The notes: a model not told the origin generated them from the letters alone. 64,000 nt of DNA from Ferrimicrobium sp. (GCF_027364955.1 NZ_DAHXOI010000005.1:124001-188000); one strand, 5' to 3'. Counted from the stretch's first letter, positions 25,228 through 35,431 are shown. Program-made: numbers and translations.

Positions 25228-27084
25228 ATGAAGAAAACGTCAAGGCGGAAGACCGCCGCAATTATCGGAACCACCGCTGCGGCTGCAATGCTGCTCGCGG
25301 CTTGTGGTTCGAGTTCAACGAGTACGAAGTCCACTTCGAGTAGCTCACCCTCGACAACAAAAGTCAAGGGTGGAGTTGCCTACTTCGCAGAGGCTTCAGG
25401 GGCGAATCCGAACTATATTTTCCCGCTGACCCCGAGCACCGACTTCTCTATCGATAACCTTGCGCAGTTCCAGACGCTCATGTACCGCCCGTTGTACTAC
25501 TTTGGAGTTGGAAACAAGGCCGAGCTCAACACCAGCCTGTCGTTGGCCAACACGCCGGTCTATTCGAACAACGACAAGACGGTCACCATCACCCTGAAAA
25601 AGTACAAGTGGTCTGACGGTGAGTCGGTCACCTCGCGCGATGTAATCTTCTGGATGAACCTCCTGAAGGCGAACAAGACCGATTGGGCGGCCTACGTACC
25701 CGGCGACTTCCCCGATAACGTCGTATCCTACTCAGCCCCGAACGCCTCGACCGTGGTGTTTCAGCTGAGCAAGTCCTACAGCCCAACGTGGTTCACCTAC
25801 AACGAGCTCTCACAGATCACTCCGTTGCCAATGGCATGGGATCGTACCTCGCTCACACAACCGGCGCCGAGCCCGACGGCGGCCAACTTGCCCGATACCA
25901 CCACGAGTGGCGCACAGGCAGTCTATAAGTTCCTGAACGGCCAAGCCGGCGACCTCTCCACGTATGCCACCAGCCCCATCTGGTCCGTCGTTGACGGCCC
26001 ATGGAAGCTGCAGAGCTTCACCACCGCTGGCAAGGCGGTCTTTGTGCCAAACACCGACTACTCGGGTCCGGTCAAGCCAAGCCTGTCAGAGTTCGTTGAA
26101 CTGCCATTCATCTCCAATTCGTCTGAGTTCAACGTCCTTCGCGCCGGCAACAACGCCATCACCTATGGTTATTTGCCGGTTACTGACCTCTCGCAGAAGC
26201 CCTACGTCGAGTCCCTCGGCTACAAGGTGGAGCCTTGGATCGATCTCGGCTTTGACTACTGGGTAGAGAACTACAACAACCCGACCTATGGACCGCTCTT
26301 CAAGCAGCTCTACTTCCGCCAGGCACTCCAACACTTGGTTGATCAGCCTGCGTGGATTTCGACCTTCTTGAAGGGGTATGCGGTTCCGAGCTACTCACCA
26401 GTACCGCTCGCACCTGCGAACCCCTTCGCAGATGCGAACTCCAAGTCGAACCCGTATCCCTACTCCGTCTCCGCCGCCAAGAACCTCTTGACCTCCCATG
26501 GTTTTAAGATGGTCAATGGCGTGATGACCTGTGAGAGTCCTGGGTCTGCGGCTACCGAGTGTGGTGCTGGTGTCTCGAAGGGCCTGGCTCTCAACCTCAA
26601 CCTGCAGTACGCTTCTGGCAACAGCTCGGTGACCCAGGAGATGGCTGCGTACGCGTCTGCCGCAAAGCAGGCGGGGATCACCATCAACCTGACGTCGGCA
26701 ACGTTCGATACGGTGATCACAAACGCCGCTCCCTGTACTCCATCACAAGCTTCATGTAAGTGGGAGATGGAGAACTGGGCCGGTGGCTGGGAGTACAGCC
26801 CGGATAACTACCCATCCGGTGGCGAACTCTTCGGCAGTGGATCTGGCTCGAACTTTGGAAGTTATTCCAGCAATACCGCGAACACGTTGATTGCTGCTAC
26901 CCACACGTCGTCTGATCCACAGGCCGCCCTTGACGCATACCAAAACTACATGGTCAAGCAGCTTCCTGTGATCTACCAGCCATCGCCCGACTACGCCATC
27001 TCATTGGTATCGAGCAAGCTCGGTGGCGTGACCCAGAACCCGTACCTGGACCTCACACCTGAGAACTGGTACTTCACTAAATAA
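25228..27084 (+). CDS. Peptide ABC transporter substrate-binding lipoprotein (SBP family 5)
   Basis: Binds oligopeptides or similar solutes outside the membrane. A twin-basic start MKKTSRRK is followed by a hydrophobic stretch and the lipobox MLLAACGSS, with the acylated Cys at residue 26. A Ser/Thr linker (residues 27-48) precedes the SBP-5 fold: YKWSDGESVTSRDVIFWMNL and PLFKQLYFRQALQHLVD. 618 residues from ATG at 25228, with GGGGA 5 nt upstream. First gene of the transporter; a strong stem-loop separates it from the permease. Confidence 0.92.
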   Translation: MKKTSRRKTAAIIGTTAAAAMLLAACGSSSTSTKSTSSSSPSTTKVKGGVAYFAEASGANPNYIFPLTPSTDFSIDNLAQFQTLMYRPLYYFGVGNKAELNTSLSLANTPVYSNNDKTVTITLKKYKWSDGESVTSRDVIFWMNLLKANKTDWAAYVPGDFPDNVVSYSAPNASTVVFQLSKSYSPTWFTYNELSQITPLPMAWDRTSLTQPAPSPTAANLPDTTTSGAQAVYKFLNGQAGDLSTYATSPIWSVVDGPWKLQSFTTAGKAVFVPNTDYSGPVKPSLSEFVELPFISNSSEFNVLRAGNNAITYGYLPVTDLSQKPYVESLGYKVEPWIDLGFDYWVENYNNPTYGPLFKQLYFRQALQHLVDQPAWISTFLKGYAVPSYSPVPLAPANPFADANSKSNPYPYSVSAAKNLLTSHGFKMVNGVMTCESPGSAATECGAGVSKGLALNLNLQYASGNSSVTQEMAAYASAAKQAGITINLTSATFDTVITNAAPCTPSQASCKWEMENWAGGWEYSPDNYPSGGELFGSGSGSNFGSYSSNTANTLIAATHTSSDPQAALDAYQNYMVKQLPVIYQPSPDYAISLVSSKLGGVTQNPYLDLTPENWYFTK

Positions 27085-27098
27085 TAATCGTGCCATGC

Positions 27099-27150
27099 CA
27101 ATGACGGCCCTGTCCAATAGCTGCTACGCTGCAGGTCAGGGTCGTCATTG
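27099..27150 (+). promoter_or_regulatory. Intercistronic stem-loop between binding protein and permease
   Basis: CAATGACGGCCCTG (27099-27112) pairs with CAGGGTCGTCATTG (27137-27150) over 14 bp with a single G-U pair and a 24-nt loop. No T tract follows. It probably protects the upstream mRNA or reduces read-through, so that binding protein is made in excess over the permeases. Confidence 0.65.
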
Positions 27151-27188
27151 TGCTGGCGACATCTACTACTGCTGCTAGAGGGGAAGCC

Positions 27189-28133
27189 ATGGTTGGTTAC
27201 ACCATTCGCCGAATTATTCAGTCGCTCATTGTAGTGCTCGGCGTATTAGTTATTATGTTCATCCTGCAGACGTTGCTTCCAGACCCTGCACGCGCGATCG
27301 TCGGCTTCCATGCGTCGCAAGCCCAGGTTCATGCCTTCATCATTCAGAACTACCTGAACAAACCCTTCTATTTTCAACTCTGGCACTACCTTTATCAAGT
27401 GGTGTGGCAACACACCTTAGGTCAGTCCTATAAACTCAACGAATCTGTCGGCTCGATCCTCAAGCGTGATGCACCAAAGTCCCTCCTCCTGGTTGGCGTC
27501 GCACTACTGATCTCGATCGTGATCGCGGTACCGATTGGCATCTTTCAGGCGGTTCGCCGCAACAAGTTCGCGGACCAGGGCATCACTGGTATCTCCTTCA
27601 TCCTGTATGCCATGCCAACCTTCTTCCTTGGTGAATTACTCATCTTCGGCTTCTCCGAGTACCTGCACCTCCTCCCCGCCGAGGCGCCGCAGGGATCGAC
27701 AGTTGGGCAGATCTTAAGTCAACCGATGGCCCTGATCCTTCCGATAGCCACCTTGGCACTGGTCAACTTCGCTGGCTACTCGCGTTTTATGCGCTCCTCC
27801 GCCATTGAGTCACTCGCCCAAGACTTCATCAGAACCGCAAGGGCCAAAGGTCTCTCAGAACGAGTGGTGCTCTTCAAGCACATGTTACGCAACTCACTCA
27901 TCCCCATTGTGACATTGATTGGCCTAACACTCCCCGCCGTCTTAACTGCCGGCCTTGTGACCGAGATCACCTTCAACTATCCGGGGATCGGCTCTGATTA
28001 CATCAACGCGCTCACCAGTCAGGACTACCCCACTGCCCTCGGCATCACACTGGTGGTGGCGATCGCTACCGTAGTTGGAAACCTACTCGCCGACATCGCC
28101 TACGCGGCGCTCGATCCCCGCGTACGCTACTAG
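27189..28133 (+). CDS. Peptide ABC transporter permease, DppB type
   Basis: First membrane subunit of the peptide importer. Six helices; the N-terminus YTIRRIIQSLIVVLGVLVI and the EAA loop RTARAKGLSERVVLFKHMLR that docks on the ATPase are typical. 314 residues from ATG at 27189. A frame opening 39 bp upstream is less likely because family members begin near MVGYTIRR. Seventeen bases before dppC. Confidence 0.93.
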   Translation: MVGYTIRRIIQSLIVVLGVLVIMFILQTLLPDPARAIVGFHASQAQVHAFIIQNYLNKPFYFQLWHYLYQVVWQHTLGQSYKLNESVGSILKRDAPKSLLLVGVALLISIVIAVPIGIFQAVRRNKFADQGITGISFILYAMPTFFLGELLIFGFSEYLHLLPAEAPQGSTVGQILSQPMALILPIATLALVNFAGYSRFMRSSAIESLAQDFIRTARAKGLSERVVLFKHMLRNSLIPIVTLIGLTLPAVLTAGLVTEITFNYPGIGSDYINALTSQDYPTALGITLVVAIATVVGNLLADIAYAALDPRVRY

Positions 28134-28150
28134 GAAGGAAGCTTCGCATC

Positions 28151-29101
28151 ATGTCGATCACCGAAGATCTCAATCCCGAAGTTGAGCGTGAGTTTGCCGC
28201 TCCCTTCGCTGGCACCAATCTCCCCTCGACACCCGATGGCGGAGAAGTCTCGGGCTCGGGCTCAGCCTGGCGTCTCCTGCTACGATCATTTTTCGATAAT
28301 AAACTCGGTATCCTAGGAGTGACACTACTTGTTCTTCTCATCCTCTTTAGTTTCGCGGGGCCTATCTTCTACCACTCCGACACGACAGTCGCGACCTACA
28401 ATATCAACCTGCCACCGGGTGCCGGCCACCCACTTGGCACCGATCCGAGCGGACGCGACGTCCTGGGAAGGCTGATGACAGGCGGGCAAGATAGCCTGAT
28501 CATTGGCATTATCTCTGCCATCATCGCAACGGTCATCGGAACCATGTGGGGAGCCATCTCAGGGTTCCTCGGTGGCTTTGTCGACACGATCATGATGCGT
28601 ATCGTTGATGTGCTCCTCGCGGTACCGACCATCTTCATCCTCCTCTACCTCGAAACGATCTATCACCCGACGGTTTTGCTCTTGATCATCACCATCTCGA
28701 TCGTCTCGTGGCTCACGGCGGCACGGTTGGTGCGCGGTGAGACGCTCAGCCTGCGCACAAGAGAATACGTTCGTGCCGTGCGGATCATGGGTGGGGGACG
28801 CCTGCGCACAATCATGCGCCATATCATCCCTAACACCATCGGCGTGGTCGTGGTGCAGGCAACCTTCACCGTGGCGAACTCAATCCTTATCCTGGCGACC
28901 CTTGGCTTCCTTGGCTTTGGTCTCGCACCACCAGCGGCTGACTGGGGCTCGATGCTCTCTGGCGGCGTCAGTTACATCTACGATGGCTACTGGTGGCTCA
29001 TCTATCCTGCCGGCCTTCTGATCGTCCTTACCGTCCTCGCTTTCAACTTCATTGGTGACGCATTGCGCGATGCACTTGAGGTTCGCCTACAGCGCCGTTA
29101 A
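28151..29101 (+). CDS. Peptide ABC transporter permease, DppC type
   Basis: Second membrane subunit. HPLGTDPSGRDVLGRLM and the EAA loop RTREYVRAVRIMGGGRL followed by HIIPN are hallmark features. Six helices, and a 40-residue polar N-terminal tail before the first. 316 residues. Forms the transport pore with the DppB-like protein; the matching ATPase is the fused gene on the opposite strand at 31.6-33.6 kb. Confidence 0.93.
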   Translation: MSITEDLNPEVEREFAAPFAGTNLPSTPDGGEVSGSGSAWRLLLRSFFDNKLGILGVTLLVLLILFSFAGPIFYHSDTTVATYNINLPPGAGHPLGTDPSGRDVLGRLMTGGQDSLIIGIISAIIATVIGTMWGAISGFLGGFVDTIMMRIVDVLLAVPTIFILLYLETIYHPTVLLLIITISIVSWLTAARLVRGETLSLRTREYVRAVRIMGGGRLRTIMRHIIPNTIGVVVVQATFTVANSILILATLGFLGFGLAPPAADWGSMLSGGVSYIYDGYWWLIYPAGLLIVLTVLAFNFIGDALRDALEVRLQRR

Positions 29102-29159
29102 GGGGAGCTGAGATTCCGACTGCGCCGATGGCAATGACGCCTACTAACCTATTCGAATC

Positions 29160-30755
29160 GTGACTCATCAACACCAAAAAAAGATCGTCAAGTCCTCCAA
29201 ACTGCGCCGTAGGCGTCGCTTGGTCACCGCACTAGTCGGTTTTCTCGTACTGATCCTGATCCTAGGGGTCAGCGGCTATGTCTATGTCCACTACCGCTAC
29301 GACCAGATAGGTCGCGTCCACGTTGATGGGCTCACCACGCAAGCCACGGGTGGAAAGCCCGAGAATATTCTTCTCGTCGGTGACAATAGCCGCTGCACCT
29401 TGAAGAAGTACTCGAGTTTCTATCAAAAACAGAACAACCACTTCGGCACGTGTTCCGAAGTCGGAGGTGGACGCAGCGACGTCACCATGGTACTGCACCT
29501 TAACCCAGCGACGCATTCAGCCTATCTACTCTCCATACCGCGAGATCTTTGGATGCCCATGCCCGGTGGAACTGGGTTACAGCTGCGGGTCGATGATTCG
29601 CTGAACTCCGCCGAGGACACCTACCTCAATCGCAAGTTTGGCCCAACGATGCTCGTCAAAGCGATCCAACAAGACCTTGGCATTCCCATCAGTCACTACG
29701 TGGAACTCAACTTTTACACCTTTGAAAAAGTGGTAAATACCCTCGGCGGCATCACTATTGACTTCCCGACCAAGTTGAAGGACTACTATTCGGGACTCAA
29801 TATCACGCAACCCGGATGTCAGCATCTCAACGGTACCCAGGCGTTAGCGCTCGTTCGCGCGAGGCATCTGTACTACTATGACCCAACGACGGGAACATGG
29901 AAGTACGATGGGACCGGTGATCTTGGTCGCATTCAACGAACGCACATCTTCTTAAGAGTTCTCGCCTCCCAAATCAAGACATCGGCGTTATCCAATCCCT
30001 TGAACGCTAACGCGTTGTTGGGCTCTATTCTCCCCGCACTGAAGCTCGACCAAGGCTTCAGCCTCAGTGATCTCGTGTCACTGGCCTTGACGTATTCGCA
30101 CGTAAGTCCTGGCTCCATTCCTACGACCACCTTGCCGGTGATCATTCCCAATGGTACCTTTCATGATCTTGCCAACCCCAGTAACTATCAGGCTCCTGGA
30201 TCGATCGTCCTTCCCTATCAGCCCAATGATCTTACGCAAATATCTAAGTTCCTAGGGTCGAGTGCGGTGGACTACCAGGCAGTATCACCGGGGTCCGTTA
30301 CGGTTTCAGTCCTGAACGGATCTGGTATTACGAACGAGGCCGCACAAACGGCCTCGGGCTTACGAACTCTTGGTTACAAGATCGACTCGATCGGTAACGC
30401 CACCTACGCCGGAACCGACTCTGAAGCAGTCGTGCGGTATCGACCTGGCGACTTGGCAATGGGGGAAAAGGTGCTCTCTTCATTGACCGGACAAGCGATT
30501 ATGGCCGAAGGCTCCAGTTCGCAGTCAGCGGATGTCGTCCTTACCACAGGATCGACCGTCGCCGTCGACCCGCCACCCAGTGCAGCAAGTTCTTCCTCAA
30601 GCACCGGCAGCAGCACATCATCGTCTAACTCGAGTGCAACCAGCAGCGGCTCCTCCAGCAATCTTCAGAGCGTGACCCAGCTCGCTAACACCAACCTTTG
30701 GAGCGCCTCTGAGCCGATCAGCTGGTGGGATCCAAAGGCGTGCCCCACCAAGTAA
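29160..30755 (+). CDS. LytR-CpsA-Psr (LCP) family cell-wall ligase with LytR_C domain
   Basis: LCP enzymes attach polymers such as teichoic acids or arabinogalactan to peptidoglycan. One N-terminal helix (residues 22-45) follows a basic cytoplasmic tail. The LCP domain (60-290) shows DVTMVLHL, SIPRDLWM, ALALVRARHLYYYD and GDLGRIQRT. A LytR_C domain begins near residue 380 (VTVSVLNGSGITNEAA). A serine-rich region (470-505) precedes a short tail. GTG start at 29160; TAACCT lies 9 nt upstream. It follows the peptide permeases in the same direction but is functionally distinct. Confidence 0.9.
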   Translation: MTHQHQKKIVKSSKLRRRRRLVTALVGFLVLILILGVSGYVYVHYRYDQIGRVHVDGLTTQATGGKPENILLVGDNSRCTLKKYSSFYQKQNNHFGTCSEVGGGRSDVTMVLHLNPATHSAYLLSIPRDLWMPMPGGTGLQLRVDDSLNSAEDTYLNRKFGPTMLVKAIQQDLGIPISHYVELNFYTFEKVVNTLGGITIDFPTKLKDYYSGLNITQPGCQHLNGTQALALVRARHLYYYDPTTGTWKYDGTGDLGRIQRTHIFLRVLASQIKTSALSNPLNANALLGSILPALKLDQGFSLSDLVSLALTYSHVSPGSIPTTTLPVIIPNGTFHDLANPSNYQAPGSIVLPYQPNDLTQISKFLGSSAVDYQAVSPGSVTVSVLNGSGITNEAAQTASGLRTLGYKIDSIGNATYAGTDSEAVVRYRPGDLAMGEKVLSSLTGQAIMAEGSSSQSADVVLTTGSTVAVDPPPSAASSSSSTGSSTSSSNSSATSSGSSSNLQSVTQLANTNLWSASEPISWWDPKACPTK

Positions 30756-31594
30756 CGGGTTTGACTTGCTACTGATGGCTAAGCATGCTTCTTAGCACGC
30801 TTGGTTGAAGGAGCGGCGTGTTACCGCCTTCCGTAGGAGATTTCGAACCTGCCACCACAGCCAAGGGTGACAGGCGATGAAGGTAACAACCAGCTATTCG
30901 GACCCATCCTCGTCGTCTCTATGGGAACAGCTACTTACCATCACAACGCGGCCCACGCAATACAAGAGAACGACGCCGTTGACCAACCAATGCAATCCGC
31001 TGCATTAGGACTCCAACAGATGGTTCCACCATGCAGCACCGAAGGCGGGCGCTAAAAGCTGGTTCTACCCCGCCCTCTCCACTCACACAACGACCATGAT
31101 CGTTACCCACATCACAACGAGAAGCTATGCCTGGCCTGCAACCATTTGCCACCGTCGGAGGACTCTCGCCAATATTGCCACTGAACAGTAACGTCAATGA
31201 GCGGGTTCCCCGGAGGTGCAGAAACTCGATCGCTCGCAACATCGCCGGTAGTGCGTAGTAGGCTACTCCCCCACAACCATCAGGCCACCGTCAGTACCTC
31301 GAGGCGCGGCTATAGCGACGAGGGCCTTGCCCACCTTGGGTGTCAATGCGCCCAAAGAGGGTCAATCACAGGCGGCGGCGAGCCAACGACCATCCTTAGC
31401 CGATAGAGCCAGCCAGATACCCTACCAGAACGAGTCATTACCCTCTGCGGCTCACCCATCAATGGCGGGCAAAACATCACAGCCTTCCATCACCGTGTGA
31501 TCTACCCACTTCGGTGGCGCCATCTCCGTCAGCATCTGCGAATGTGTTCACCAACAGACGCGGAGGTTAGCCTCATAGCGATCACGACCAGTGC
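30756..31594. other. 839-bp gene-free stretch between LCP gene and ABC ATPase
   Basis: The longest non-coding interval in the window, between convergent genes. Short frames on both strands have no recognisable domain, no good ribosome-binding site and odd composition (many Thr, His, Pro and Cys from CA-rich DNA). A GCTAAG/CTTAGC hairpin sits at 30778-30796, but no T tract follows. I could not match it to tmRNA, RNase P RNA, SRP RNA or a tRNA. It may be a decayed gene or an unknown RNA. Confidence 0.55.
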
Positions 31595-33634
31595 TTAGCC
31601 AGCAGCCTCAACTTCGGCAAATCGCGGTGGACGCGCCATCGGAAAGAAGCAGGCTGCATAGTGCTCCTGCCCATATTGGGTGTAATCCGGCTGCTCCTCT
31701 GAACATCGATCCTGGGCAAAGGCACAACGCGTACGGAAACGACACCCGGAGGGTGGGGTAATGGCGGAGGGGATCTCGCCACGGACGGTGCCATGCTCCT
31801 TAGCTAGTTCCACCTCCGGGTTCGCCTCTGGGACGGCATCGAGGAGCATATGAGTATAGGGATGCTTAGCCCGCTGAAAGATATCTGCCTCTGTTCCAAG
31901 CTCTACAAGCTTGCCAAGGTACATCACGGCGATTCGGTCGGCCATGAATCGAACAACGGAGAGATCGTGTGAGATAATGATGTAGGTGAGATCGTGCTCT
32001 GCCTGGAGATCCTTCATGAGGTTTAGCACCTGCGAGCGAATGGAGACGTCCAGTGCCGACACTGGCTCATCAGCGACGATGACCTCCGGCTGTAGCGCCA
32101 AGGCCCGAGCAAGCCCAATACGTTGTCGCTGACCACCGGAGAACTCATGCGGATATCGGTCAGCGGCCGACGGCGAGAGTCCGACCTCGCGGAGCAACCG
32201 CGCAACCGTCGCATCACGCTCACGTTGGCTGCCAAGATGGTGGATGGTCAGCGGCTCAGAGAGGATATCCTTAACCCGCATTCGTGGGTCGAGCGAGGCG
32301 TAAGGATCTTGGAACATGAGCTGAAGATCCCGACGCACCGACTTCAAGTACCGACCCTTGTCCTTGATGATCGAGCGACCTTTGAAGCGAATATCTCCAG
32401 CAGTGACATCCTCTAGGCCGACGATCATCGAACCCGTCGTCGTCTTGCCGCAACCGGACTCACCGACGATTCCAAACGTCTCGCCACGATAGACCGAGAA
32501 CGTCACGTCAGTCACCGCCTTGACGGTACCAATATGGCGCTGGACAAGGGCACCCTTTGTCACAGGATACTCCTTCACCACGTGATCGAGTTCGATAATC
32601 GCCTCACGATCCGTCTTCGAGCTCGCCTGATCTCTCTTGATCACATTCACCGGGACGCGATCCGGTGCAGAGACCGGGTAAAAGCAGCTGAACGGGTGTG
32701 AGTAACCATCAGGCGTCTCGAATGGTGGCTCCTCGATTCGGCATCGATCCTGGACATAACGACAGCGTGGGGCGAACCGGCAACCAACTAAATCAGTGCT
32801 AAGATCTGGCGGCAACCCAGGGATCGAGTAGAGACGCTCAGGGATCGAACCCTCTAAGGGTGGAATTGATGCCAAAAGGGCTTCAGTATAGGGGTGATAA
32901 GGGTTCTGAAACAGATCCTTGGAGGAAGCGAACTCGGCGACCTCGCCCGCATACATCACCACCACATCATCAGCACGTCCAGCGATCACACCCATATCGT
33001 GGGTGACGAGTATCATCGCCATCGAAAGACGTTCCTTCAGATCCTCAAGGAGCTCAAGGATCTGTGCTTGAATGGTGACATCGAGTGCCGTCGTTGGTTC
33101 ATCAAGGATAAGCAACTTTGGATCACAGGTGAGTGCCATCGCGATCATCACACGCTGGCGCAGTCCTCCCGAGAGTTGGTGGGGAAAGTAGGTGAGCCGC
33201 TCCTTTGGGTTTGGCATGCCAACCATGTTGAGCACCTCAATCGCCCTCGCCTCAGCATCGGTCTTGTTCATGCCGAGATGCAGGCGCGCCGTCTCGGCGA
33301 TCTGGTCGCCTATCGTCAACACCGGATTTAAGGACGTCATTGGATCCTGGAAGACCATCGCGATGTCATTACCACGATATTTACGCATCTCGCTTTGTGA
33401 GAGTTTCGTAAGATCAACGCCATCGAAGAGAATCTCACCATGGGGAATGTAACCGCCAGTTGGCAGCAGTCCAAGGATGGACATGCCGGTCATTGTTTTA
33501 CCTGAGCCAGACTCCCCAACCAATCCGACGGTCTCGCCAACGTTGACATCGAAGCTTACGCCATCGACTGCCCGGACTTCACCGTTACGCAACCGAATAT
33601 GCGTATGTAGATCTTTGATTTCCAAGAGTGGCAC
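31595..33634 (-). CDS. Fused double-ATPase of the peptide ABC transporter (DppD-DppF)
   Basis: 679 residues with two complete ABC cassettes. The first (1-335) has [36 protein letters not shown] and the oligopeptide C-terminal cysteine stretch [10 protein letters not shown]. The second (345-670) has [38 protein letters not shown] and [10 protein letters not shown]. The two cysteine-containing tails suggest an Fe-S or zinc site typical of Dpp/Opp ATPases. It powers the DppB/DppC permeases encoded on the other strand 2.5 kb away. Confidence 0.94.
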   Translation of the reverse strand: MPLLEIKDLHTHIRLRNGEVRAVDGVSFDVNVGETVGLVGESGSGKTMTGMSILGLLPTGGYIPHGEILFDGVDLTKLSQSEMRKYRGNDIAMVFQDPMTSLNPVLTIGDQIAETARLHLGMNKTDAEARAIEVLNMVGMPNPKERLTYFPHQLSGGLRQRVMIAMALTCDPKLLILDEPTTALDVTIQAQILELLEDLKERLSMAMILVTHDMGVIAGRADDVVVMYAGEVAEFASSKDLFQNPYHPYTEALLASIPPLEGSIPERLYSIPGLPPDLSTDLVGCRFAPRCRYVQDRCRIEEPPFETPDGYSHPFSCFYPVSAPDRVPVNVIKRDQASSKTDREAIIELDHVVKEYPVTKGALVQRHIGTVKAVTDVTFSVYRGETFGIVGESGCGKTTTGSMIVGLEDVTAGDIRFKGRSIIKDKGRYLKSVRRDLQLMFQDPYASLDPRMRVKDILSEPLTIHHLGSQRERDATVARLLREVGLSPSAADRYPHEFSGGQRQRIGLARALALQPEVIVADEPVSALDVSIRSQVLNLMKDLQAEHDLTYIIISHDLSVVRFMADRIAVMYLGKLVELGTEADIFQRAKHPYTHMLLDAVPEANPEVELAKEHGTVRGEIPSAITPPSGCRFRTRCAFAQDRCSEEQPDYTQYGQEHYAACFFPMARPPRFAEVEAAG

Positions 33635-33769
33635 GTGCGTTCCCCTTACCTCGGTGGCCTTCTAGTATGTTATCCGGTCTCCGCATACTAAGGCGCTACC
33701 TACTCATACAGAAAACTTCAGCGATGCGTAGGTCCCCAGGCCTGTTGGTTGGTAGTATGAATCTCTCAC

Positions 33770-33857
33770 GTCGGAGTGGCGGAATAGGTAGACGCGCTAG
33801 GTTGAGGGCCTAGTGACCGATAAGGTCGTGCGGGTTCAAGTCCCGCCTCCGACACCA
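33770..33857 (+). tRNA. tRNA-Leu (anticodon GAG)
   Basis: 88 nt with the CCA end encoded. Acceptor arms GTCGGAG and CTCCGAC pair perfectly, the anticodon stem CTAGG/CCTAG encloses TTGAGGG (anticodon GAG), a long variable arm is present as in class II tRNAs, and the T arm has GGGTTCAAGTCCC. A TAGTAT box lies at about 33752. Confidence 0.96.
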
Positions 33858-34143
33858 GCATTTGTCGTTGGTCATTGCTCGCGAGCGGGCGCTCTTCGCA
33901 ATGAAGTAGTACCGTCGGAGCACCGATATGGCTGGACTGCCGAAATAGCTAGATTGCGCTTCTCGTTCCACGAACGTGCACAAGTCGGCAGCGTCCTTGG
34001 AACCCTTGTTGATGTACCCAGCATCAATATGCTTGTCCCATTCGTCGAAACACGTGGGCGCACAAGGGCCAAGTCTGTGAACCCCTGGGTCAAGTTCCAA
34101 GGACCAGGACCGTTGCCCCAGCGTGAGCGAGCGCCAAGACCGG

Positions 34144-35073
34144 CTACAACTTGTGCAAGTACTTCTTCATGACGCTGCGAAGCCGAGCCATCACATCCAT
34201 AAGCTGGATTTGGATCTCATCCCAATCGCTCTCAGGGGCATCGTAACCTCCCGCAATCATCGAGGCGATCCGATAGTGTCCTGAACCGAGCGACTCCCAT
34301 ACAAGCACATCAGGATGAAGGGCGGCCTCGATCGCGTCACGCTGCTTGAAGAGAACCTGATAGATCACGAGCGCCTCCCGTTGCCGCTCCCCTACCCCCG
34401 CAATTCGTACCTCCGCACCGCATTCGGCCGCATCGGCCACAAAATTGTAGGTCACCCCGGCAAGCCTGGTCAGCCGATGCGTCACCGAGGTCATACCCCT
34501 CCTCGGGGACACCATCACTGGAGCATTCGCTTGTGAACACAAACGGTCAAAGAACGCTAATCGCAAGTCACTACGCTCCACCATACGTCGCCGTTCCGAC
34601 TCCGCTGAACGCACCAACGGTGACGGCCCAAGTACACGGGTGATGAGATGGGTAATCGTTCCCTCGGGTCCCTTAAAACACTGCAGCTGCAAAAGATAGA
34701 ACCTTGCAATACCGCTGCGGTTTAACCAATTCATGGCAGCCACATGTTCAGCTGCGATCTCTTCGACGATCCATACGGCCATCTCGGCCTGCAGGGCACT
34801 GACGTAGGTGACCAATCGTCCAAGTCCTGTGTTGCCAGCACGGCCGAGTGCTACCTCAAGAACGCAAAGACCTCCACCTGGATCCTCTGCAAGCAAGTCA
34901 GGGGCAATGGCCGCGCCCCTGCGACCTCGAGTAACCGTAGATAACTCCAAATCGAGCGCATCATTAATCGCGCTAGGGTGTTCGAGTAACCAAGTGACCA
35001 GCTCCTGGGAGCCGCCAGTCCAGACCTCACGCGTGGGTACTCGTACTGGTCTTCCTATGACCTGTTGCGCCAT
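34144..35073 (-). CDS. PD-(D/E)XK nuclease-like protein with DUF4268-like C-terminus
   Basis: 309 residues. Residues 50-125 follow the pattern of RecB-like nuclease cores: PDLLAED, then VLEVALGRAG and GRLVTYVSAL. Asp59 and Glu73 fit the active site, but the expected Lys or Gln two residues after Glu73 is Ala75, so nuclease activity may be lost. The C-terminal 130 residues resemble DUF4268 (FDRLCSQAN, REALVIYQVLFKQRDAIEAAL). ATG at 35073 has a perfect AAGGAGG 6 nt upstream. It is a lone gene beside tRNA-Leu with no methylase or partner. Family call is from pattern memory. Confidence 0.65.
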   Translation of the reverse strand: MAQQVIGRPVRVPTREVWTGGSQELVTWLLEHPSAINDALDLELSTVTRGRRGAAIAPDLLAEDPGGGLCVLEVALGRAGNTGLGRLVTYVSALQAEMAVWIVEEIAAEHVAAMNWLNRSGIARFYLLQLQCFKGPEGTITHLITRVLGPSPLVRSAESERRRMVERSDLRLAFFDRLCSQANAPVMVSPRRGMTSVTHRLTRLAGVTYNFVADAAECGAEVRIAGVGERQREALVIYQVLFKQRDAIEAALHPDVLVWESLGSGHYRIASMIAGGYDAPESDWDEIQIQLMDVMARLRSVMKKYLHKL

Positions 35074-35431
35074 TGCCACCCTCCTTGGTAAGGTTGCCCC
35101 AGTTCCGTACTGGCACCCCAAATAACTCACTTATTCTATCGGGTCCAACAGTCACGAACGAGTTTTCTTACATCTTTCCACTGGGTTTAGTTATTCTTCC
35201 AACAGTAGCCACGTCCACGCTATCAACAGAGCATCCCCCACCATTTTCTACGCGGCGTTACCACCACATGTAGTGCTTCTACTACTACTTATTGCGCTAT
35301 TTCCAGCAGTTCGACTGCGCATAATGGCAGCAAGCACCTCTATTGACTCCCGCACGGAATCGTCCGAGCAAGGTCGCGCATCAACGAAACTGATGCGGCC
35401 ATACGCCGTGTACGGCATGATCGTCTAGGGT
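35074..35431. other. 358-bp intergenic stretch between two minus-strand genes
   Basis: It is more A+T-rich than its surroundings. The part near 35133-35138 carries the promoter of the nuclease-like gene. An imperfect inverted repeat GCCGT-GT-ACGGC lies near 35405-35418 just after hutH, without a T tract. No gene seen. Confidence 0.5.
35133..35138 (-). promoter_or_regulatory. Candidate -10 box of the nuclease-like gene
   Basis: TAGAAT on the minus strand, about 60 nt before the ATG at 35073. The leader would include the strong AAGGAGG, which supports 35073 as the start and rules out the longer frame from 35130. No convincing -35. Confidence 0.4.

Noticed and set aside
30835-30860. tRNA- or tmRNA-like 3' end (TTCGAAC followed later by CCACCA)
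   Set aside because: The bases around TTCGAAC cannot form a T stem, and no matching acceptor arm lies upstream.
30867-31406. Short open frames on both strands in the 839-bp gap (for example 62, 103 and 69 codons)
   Set aside because: No domain, no ribosome-binding site, no conserved pattern; they overlap one another, and residue use is odd.
33813-34172. Open frames downstream of and overlapping tRNA-Leu on both strands
   Set aside because: The plus frame begins inside the tRNA and the minus frames lack a start signal; translations do not resemble a protein family. No repeat of the tRNA 3' end was found, so no attachment site is called.
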